DNA from: Diphasiastrum complanatum
Taxonomy: Eukaryota > Streptophyta > Lycopodiopsida > Lycopodiales > Lycopodiaceae
Assembly: GCA_029204225.1 (NCBI GenBank)
Contig: CM055096.1
Span: 75,611,521-75,675,520 of the forward strand
Length of the DNA: 64,000 bases
Direction: 5' to 3'
Made by a program: the position numbers and the translations under genes
The notes under the pieces: generated by a model
Told to the model about the DNA's origin: nothing
Seen by the model: only the letters and a program-made list of their open reading frames with translations
The model's database searches: none
Shown: positions 58,789 to 64,000 of the stretch, in pieces
Position numbering within the stretch: the stretch's first letter is position 1
Layout of the letters: each line of letters begins with the position of its first letter

Positions 58789-59970
58789 TCACTGTTCAAA
58801 TATTTCTTGTTCGTGGGGGTGATCCTCTGTTTCCTGCTGCTCTGGAGTCTGGGGTCCTGCATTTTGATTTGACGAATGTCCTCGATCTCCCTCTTGAATA
58901 GGCAACAATGTGAAGATCTCATGGCGTCTTTCGTCTTCCAGTCTAGAGAATGTGGACTCGTTGAACTTCACATCTCTGTTCGAAACAACCTTCTTCGTGG
59001 TTGGATCATAGAGTCTGTACACGTGTGTTCCGTTCGAGTAGCCAACCATGATTGTTTGTTCTGATTTGTCATCGAACTTGTTTCTTTTTTCCTTTGGAAT
59101 GTGCTTGTATGTTGCACATCCAAATACTCGTGTGTATGACAGATCAGGCTTTATGTCTGTCCACATCTCGTATGGTGTTTTGTTCTCCAGCTAGCATTGT
59201 CGTTGATCTGTTCTACAGGTGTACTGCTGTAGCTATTGCTTCGGCCCAGAATTGGCCTGGCAATTGAGCCTGTGCCATCATGCATATGGCCCCTTTGACT
59301 AGCGTTCTATTTTTTCTTTCTGCCACATCATTGTATTCTGGTGTGTATGCAGGAGTGAACTGGTGTTCAGTCCCCTGTTCTTCGCAAAATCTTGAGAATT
59401 CTGTGCTTTTGTATTCACCTCCATTGTCCGATCTAAGGATTTCTATCCTTTTGAGGTGTGTCGCTTTGCAAATGCCATGAACTTCTTGAAAGAATCAAAT
59501 ACTTCGGATTTCTTCTTCAAGTAGTAGATCATGGTCATTTGACTGTAATCATCTATGAACGTTAGAAAATATTTCGAACCTGAGAGCGAATCTGTTTTCA
59601 TCGGTCCACACACATCAGAGTGGACAAGCTCAAGAACTTCCTTGGCTCTTCTTCCTTCGTGTGTAAATGGACTCTGATGTTGCTTGCCTTTTGAACAAAC
59701 TTCGCAAAACTCAGCCTCGGGCCTTGATATTTTGAGACCTGTGACAATGTCCTTTGTGCTCATGTCGTACAGGCTCTGCATGTTTAGATGATACAATATC
59801 CTATGTCAGAACTGATCTTCATTTTCTGAAGCATTTAATATGCTATCAGAGTTGCTGATTATTTTGGCCTAGTAGAGGTTTCCTTCTCTACATCCGACCA
59901 CCAACAACTTGTTTGTGTTCTTCTCGATCATACGACAAGTGTTGTCGTCGAACAAAACTCAAATGCCTAG
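58789..59970 (-). pseudogene. Copia D integrase
   Basis: CEVCSKGK zinc half-motif, HSDVCGPMKTDSL, SDNGGEY and AERKNRT (D, D, E), then the C-terminal FGCATYKHIPKEKRNK and RDVKFNES. Two or three frame changes separate the pieces. Confidence 0.9.
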
Positions 59971-61125
59971 ATCTGCCATCTTGGAGACAAATAGCAGATC
60001 TTTTCTGAGTGAGGGCACATAGAGTGCTGCTGGCAGCTCTGCTTGGACTGAGAGTGTTCGTAGATGTAGAGAGTCGATGCCTCATTGTCTCTACTTCCAT
60101 CGCCTAGAATCACCGCTCTGTCGTTTTCGAGTTTACAAAAGTTGATCAAGATCTTCTTGTTGTAGATTATGTGAGATGTTGCTCCTGAATCGATGACCAC
60201 GTCGTAGTCATGTTCGGAGTAGCTTCTCGAAGTTTCATCGAGTATCGTGAAAGCTTCGTCACCTCTTTTTGCATTTTTAGATGATTCTGCAACGTTTGTC
60301 TTTTCAGCTTTGTTTTTTTCTTTTTGGGTTGAATCTGCAGTCATATGCAGAATGCCCTTTCTTCTTGCAGTGCATGCAAGGTATTGCTGGATTGAACCAG
60401 CATTTGTTGCCCGTATGGCCTGGTTTGTGACAGTGATCGTAGGAAGAAGATTGTTGATTCGAGGACTTCGTCTTCTCGAATCTTGGCTTGTTTTTGTTCT
60501 TCTTCTTGCCTTTCGTGAGGAGAGCCTTCTCTTGATCACTGCTTCTCTCTCCTTCGTCTCTCATCAGTCTCTCATCGTCGACAAGACTGACTGCTTTGTC
60601 AAATGTCATATCTGGTAGACTCAGTATGAACATTCTCAACGGTTGATAGGACGTCGGTAGAGATTTCATGAAGTACATCAGCTGCTGTGGTGATGGGACC
60701 TGGTGCTCCTATCCTGATGCAGTGAATTGAGCGAAGATCGTTCTGATCTTCTCAACGTGTTGATCCAACTGGTTGCCATCCCACCGTATTGATTGCAACT
60801 GATTGTGAAGGTGCATGACTGAAGCTGCAGTTCTCACTTCATACTTCTGCTTTAATCTTTCCCATGCTGCATGACTGCTTTTGCAGTCTTCAATCTGCAT
60901 GAGTAGATCTTCATTTATGGACAAAACGATGATCGCCATTGCGCGCTCATCCTTTCTAATCCATTCAGCTCTCCTTGGGTCTTCCTCTGGAGGCTGCACC
61001 TCTGAGAGCTTGGTCACCGACCAGATGTCTTCGCCTTTCAGGGGTGTTTTGATTTTGAATTTCCAGATTTTGTAATTTGCGCCATCGAGACTGATTGCTA
61101 CTCTGGTCTGGATTGTCGTAGCTAT
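59970..61125 (-). pseudogene. Copia D gag and protease
   Basis: Gag starts where element C has ATG, but here the codon is ATA (61123-61125). Then NYKIWKFKI, QPPEEDPRRAEW and the capsid region. There are two zinc knuckles: the first lacks its first Cys (YDHCHKPGHTGNKC) and the second is intact (CMHCKKKGHSAYDC, about 60345-60390). Protease DSGATSH follows near 60180. A stop near 60709 and frameshifts break the frame. Confidence 0.88.
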
Positions 61126-61177
61126 ATTATGTTGTCTGGAAGAATCAATGCTCGGATATCAGTAGTGACAACTTGTT

Positions 61178-61190
61178 GGCTCTGATACCA
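61178..61190 (-). other. Copia D primer-binding site
   Basis: TGGTATCAGAGCC on the minus strand, directly inside the 5' LTR. Confidence 0.95.
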
Positions 61191-62026
61191 TGTCGCGGGA
61201 GCACGTGCGTGGGACTGATTCGTATTCGTCCTCACTTCGTCTTCTTTATCGCAAACAATTTTCTGTCTTTTAATTTTCTTTTGTGCGGAAGCCCTTACAG
61301 GATCCCAGACACTCGACTACGCATCACAGAACACATTCTATCCTAGCAATCATGACACACAACACAAGACAAGATGCATGAAAATAGAGTAACTGAATTA
61401 TCAGTTTAAGTTTAGAGTGAATTCGTCAGTGTCTCGCTCGTTGACGGAATGACATTCTACTCTTTTGTTGTGTTCTGCTCATTGGCAAACTTTCATGCAC
61501 AGCTATGGTGTCTTTTCTTTCGTACTCTATTCGCTACGTCTCTCTATCTCTTACAGATCTCTGTATTCACTTATCTTTATAATGATCTAGAGAGGATCGT
61601 TTATACCTCCACTATGTGGAGTTTACAAGATAGCTAAACATAGAATCACATCACTTGTTAACGCTAATCAATTAGTTAGTTAGTCTATGTCATTGCTACT
61701 CATTTCAGTTGGGCGTGAAGCCCGTTGAGCTGCCAGCTGGCAGTGCAAAAGATTTTCCTTTGCCTGTTTCGTTATCTCTCATTTGCTTTTGTTCTTTTCG
61801 TAGTTTTTGTTTCGTGTCCCTTTTTCGGCTTTGCAGTCCTGGAGGTGTGTTTGCGATTCACGATTGATTCGTGAATCATTCGTGCTTCGAGTCAAAGACA
61901 TGTTGACTGTCGCGAATTGTTCTCGTTTGTGCTTCGAGTTAAAGTCATGTTGACTGTCACGAATTGTTCGACTTTCGTGTCTTGTTCGTGCCGCGACAAA
62001 GTTGTAGGAGTTCACCATTTCTGACA
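61191..62026 (-). repeat. Copia D 5' LTR
   Basis: 836 bp. Its start contains an imperfect tandem repeat of about 48 bp (two copies of a GACTCGAAGCACRAACGA-type unit); element C has one copy. Confidence 0.92.
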
Positions 62027-62880
62027 CCTAGCAAGTTTCCAGCCAAATGGTCTTCAACAACCAATGCTGATATGCATTGCAAACATAATGTTCATGAAAA
62101 TGTCAATAGAAATTAGGACACTCATAGTATTCACAGCAGTATATAATAAGCAAATCAACAAAAAGTTGAAATGAATAAATAACAAAATTAGTGATTATGA
62201 ATGAATCAAAAAGTTCAAGCAATATTCAATACCAAATAAGCTATAATGTACTTGAATGCACGGATTTGTCTTTTTCTATGACCTCCTCTAGATGATAGAT
62301 CACATTAATCCTTATTTACCAGTCTTTTCCTCTTGTTGCTTCAGATCTTTCTGTTGAACAGATCCATATCTTTAACAAGAGACATATATGATACACGCAT
62401 GGATTCAAATGCAATTTTCATCTCATCATTACTAGTTGTATAATGATGGAAAGAAGATTTCAACCTTTGGATCTCCTCCTTGAGCATCTCATTTTCATCC
62501 AAACAAGTTTTCATCTTTGTAGATTTTTTCTTCGCACTCCTTTGATATTTTCTTTTATTCTTCTTCCAAATAATGTATTCTTTGCATTGAATGTGCATTC
62601 TCATAGAGCATCAAATTCTCACAGTAACCCAAAAGGCCATTTTTACCATGACACATATAGATTATTAATTGACTCACCGAATGAAAATCTGGATGTTGCA
62701 ATGAACATGGATCAATAGGATACAATGTTCCTGATGACCATAAATCTACATGCTTTAGCTTTTCCTCCCTGTATCGGACCAGATCAGAAGTTGACAATTT
62801 GGGTTGCTTTGAATTTCTTGTCTTGAGCGGAGCATATTCTGGTGACAGATCTACATGAAGATGATAAAGCTTTGTCATCA
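62027..62880 (-). pseudogene. Unidentified ORF, N-terminal part with coiled coil
   Basis: A 107-codon frame from 62878 (MTKLYHLHVDLSPEYAPLKT and RYREEKLKHVDLWSSG) reaches a GTGAGT after HPDFHS. The next piece in two frames (NLMLYENAHSMQRIHYLEEE, DENEMLKEEIQRLKSSF) has heptad-like spacing. With copia D removed it lines up with 54389-56280 on the same strand. Confidence 0.45.
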
Positions 62881-63289
62881 GTACAATAGTATAGTAACAA
62901 ACAACACAATGACAATAACAAAGTTGGAGATGGCGCTAATGACTTTGCTAGAGATAGAGATGGCGCTAAACACTTGTTTTTGACCTTGGAGATAGAGATG
63001 GCGTAGGATTTTTTCAAAAATGTCACTCCTAATTCAAATTTTTGAGTGTTCTCAACTATTGGGAAAGAATATTTCAGCATTTTGAAAAATCATATTTTAA
63101 CTATGGTTAAGCACCAGTGAAGTTTGATGTGACTAAACTAAGGTGCATTCATTTACATGAAAAGTAGTGCGGGCAGATGCGTAAAGAAGTTAGAAAATAA
63201 TATTATATTTACTTTATAGTTATTTTTCTCTCTCCTACATGGCATTTCTTATAGGGCCCTCTTTGGGCCCATATTTTCTCTAATGCTCC

Positions 63290-63585
63290 ATGATGGTCTC
63301 AATCTCTGTTAAGAATCTCAATTTGTATTTCTTATTGGCTTTCCATAAAATGTAGTATGTTGATTTTCTGACAAATAGTACATCAAAGGATTCGCAGATG
63401 TCTGAGTGTATAAGCTCCAGAAGTTATGTCGCTCTGAAGGAATCCTTCGTGAAAGGTGTACATGACATCTTCCCTTTGTTGACAATGGAAACATATATAC
63501 TGAAAAATTGAACAAGCGTCACAACATTCAGAGTTTGCACATCGAGCAGAGAAAATGTAACTCATCCATATTATCAAAATCGAGT
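63290..63585 (-). pseudogene. Short copia integrase-like fragment
   Basis: On the minus strand the reading across frames is an ICFHCQQ-like half zinc motif, PF-T-like, then LELIHSDIC, which is the copia integrase entry to the catalytic core. It is too short and broken to assign further. Confidence 0.5.
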
Positions 63586-63994
63586 GTACATTATAAGTTC
63601 TTTCTTGAGTGTTGTCTGTTTTTCAGATCAGCGCATCAGCGTGAGAGAGGTATTATCTTCTCTTCTTTTAGCTATAGGATCTCAATTTGATATGTTCAAA
63701 GTGGTTGGCCAACTTTTTCATATCACTGATTTATATAAATTTGAAAGTGGTGAGCTACAGTACAACGATTGCAATAATATTTTTCTTAATAACAAAAATG
63801 TTTTAATGTACATTATTTGGTTCTATAAAATTAATGATCATCAAGCAAATAGAAAGTTGATTGTTGTGATGAAACTTGATGAATTTGAAATCATAAAAGG
63901 TCAAAAGTTAGAACGAGTGAGTATCACTTTGATGAGCAAAGTATCAAATGATCATATATTTAATGTTCAATCAGAAAATCATTTATGGGGATAG
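63584..63994 (+). pseudogene. Diverged paralogue of the unidentified ORF, opposite strand
   Basis: The stretch RKLIVVMKLDEFEIIKGQKL with VQSENHLW after it aligns with NKLIVVFKLDESEIIKEQKM and VQSENDIWW of the ORF at 55690-56268. The upstream YNDCNNIF matches YNNSNNLF. A splice-like TTTTTCAG lies at the start of the readable stretch. It ends at a stop near 63994; the window ends here. Confidence 0.55.
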
Positions 63995-64000
63995 CAGTAT

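Larger units (their letters stand above)
56281..62026 (-). mobile_element. Ty1/copia element D (most complete copia here)
   Basis: On the minus strand: 5' LTR 61191-62026, primer-binding site 61178-61190, gag, protease, integrase, RT, RNase H, 3' LTR 56281-57105. Flanks CCTGG (56276-56280) and CCTAG (62027-62031) fit a 5-bp target duplication with one change. Gag has two zinc-knuckle positions. All pol domains are present with several frameshifts and a few stops. Same family as C. Confidence 0.94.

Overview
This window is nuclear DNA of a land plant. It has one long-intron host gene and many retrotransposons, and no bacterial, organellar or CRISPR features. The single intact gene, about 37 kb of introns holding whole retroelements, and the (GA/CT)n tracts suggest a large genome. 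A fern, lycophyte or gymnosperm seems more likely than a compact angiosperm; that placement is inference.

Positions 634-37922 (minus strand) hold one complete gene that I could splice by eye into 14 coding exons. They give a 470-residue protein of the plant 'transmembrane Fragile-X-F-associated' (TMEM185-like) family, with a membrane-rich N-terminal part and an intact C3HC4 RING finger at the C-terminus. All 13 junctions keep frame; 12 introns are GT-AG and one is GC-AG. The introns contain a 5'-truncated LINE (intron 13), a hAT-type BED-finger remnant and a rearranged copia element A (intron 8), a copia derivative B with matching LTRs (intron 6), and a nested pile of three elements (intron 1).

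The nested pile holds the most interesting object: a 405-bp terminal-repeat retrotransposon in miniature (TRIM) at 34750-35154. It has 144-bp LTRs, a tRNA-iMet primer-binding site, a polypurine tract and perfect 5-bp target duplications. Each LTR carries a complete 73-nt tRNA-shaped sequence with A and B boxes. That resembles the 5S-rRNA-carrying Cassandra TRIMs, but with a tRNA module.

From about 38 kb to the end I see no intact host gene. The stretch holds the gene's upstream region, a possible SINE head, two very long GA/CT microsatellites in opposite orientation, an unassigned decayed coding region with a 439-bp tandem duplication, and two copia elements of one family in inverted orientation. 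Element C (46504-51398, plus) sits in a Ty3/gypsy-like remnant. Element D (56281-62026, minus) sits in an unidentified intron-containing ORF. A diverged paralogue of that ORF starts at about 63.6 kb on the opposite strand.

All copia elements are inactivated by stops, frameshifts or deletions. D is the most complete and C looks like an internally deleted derivative of the same family.
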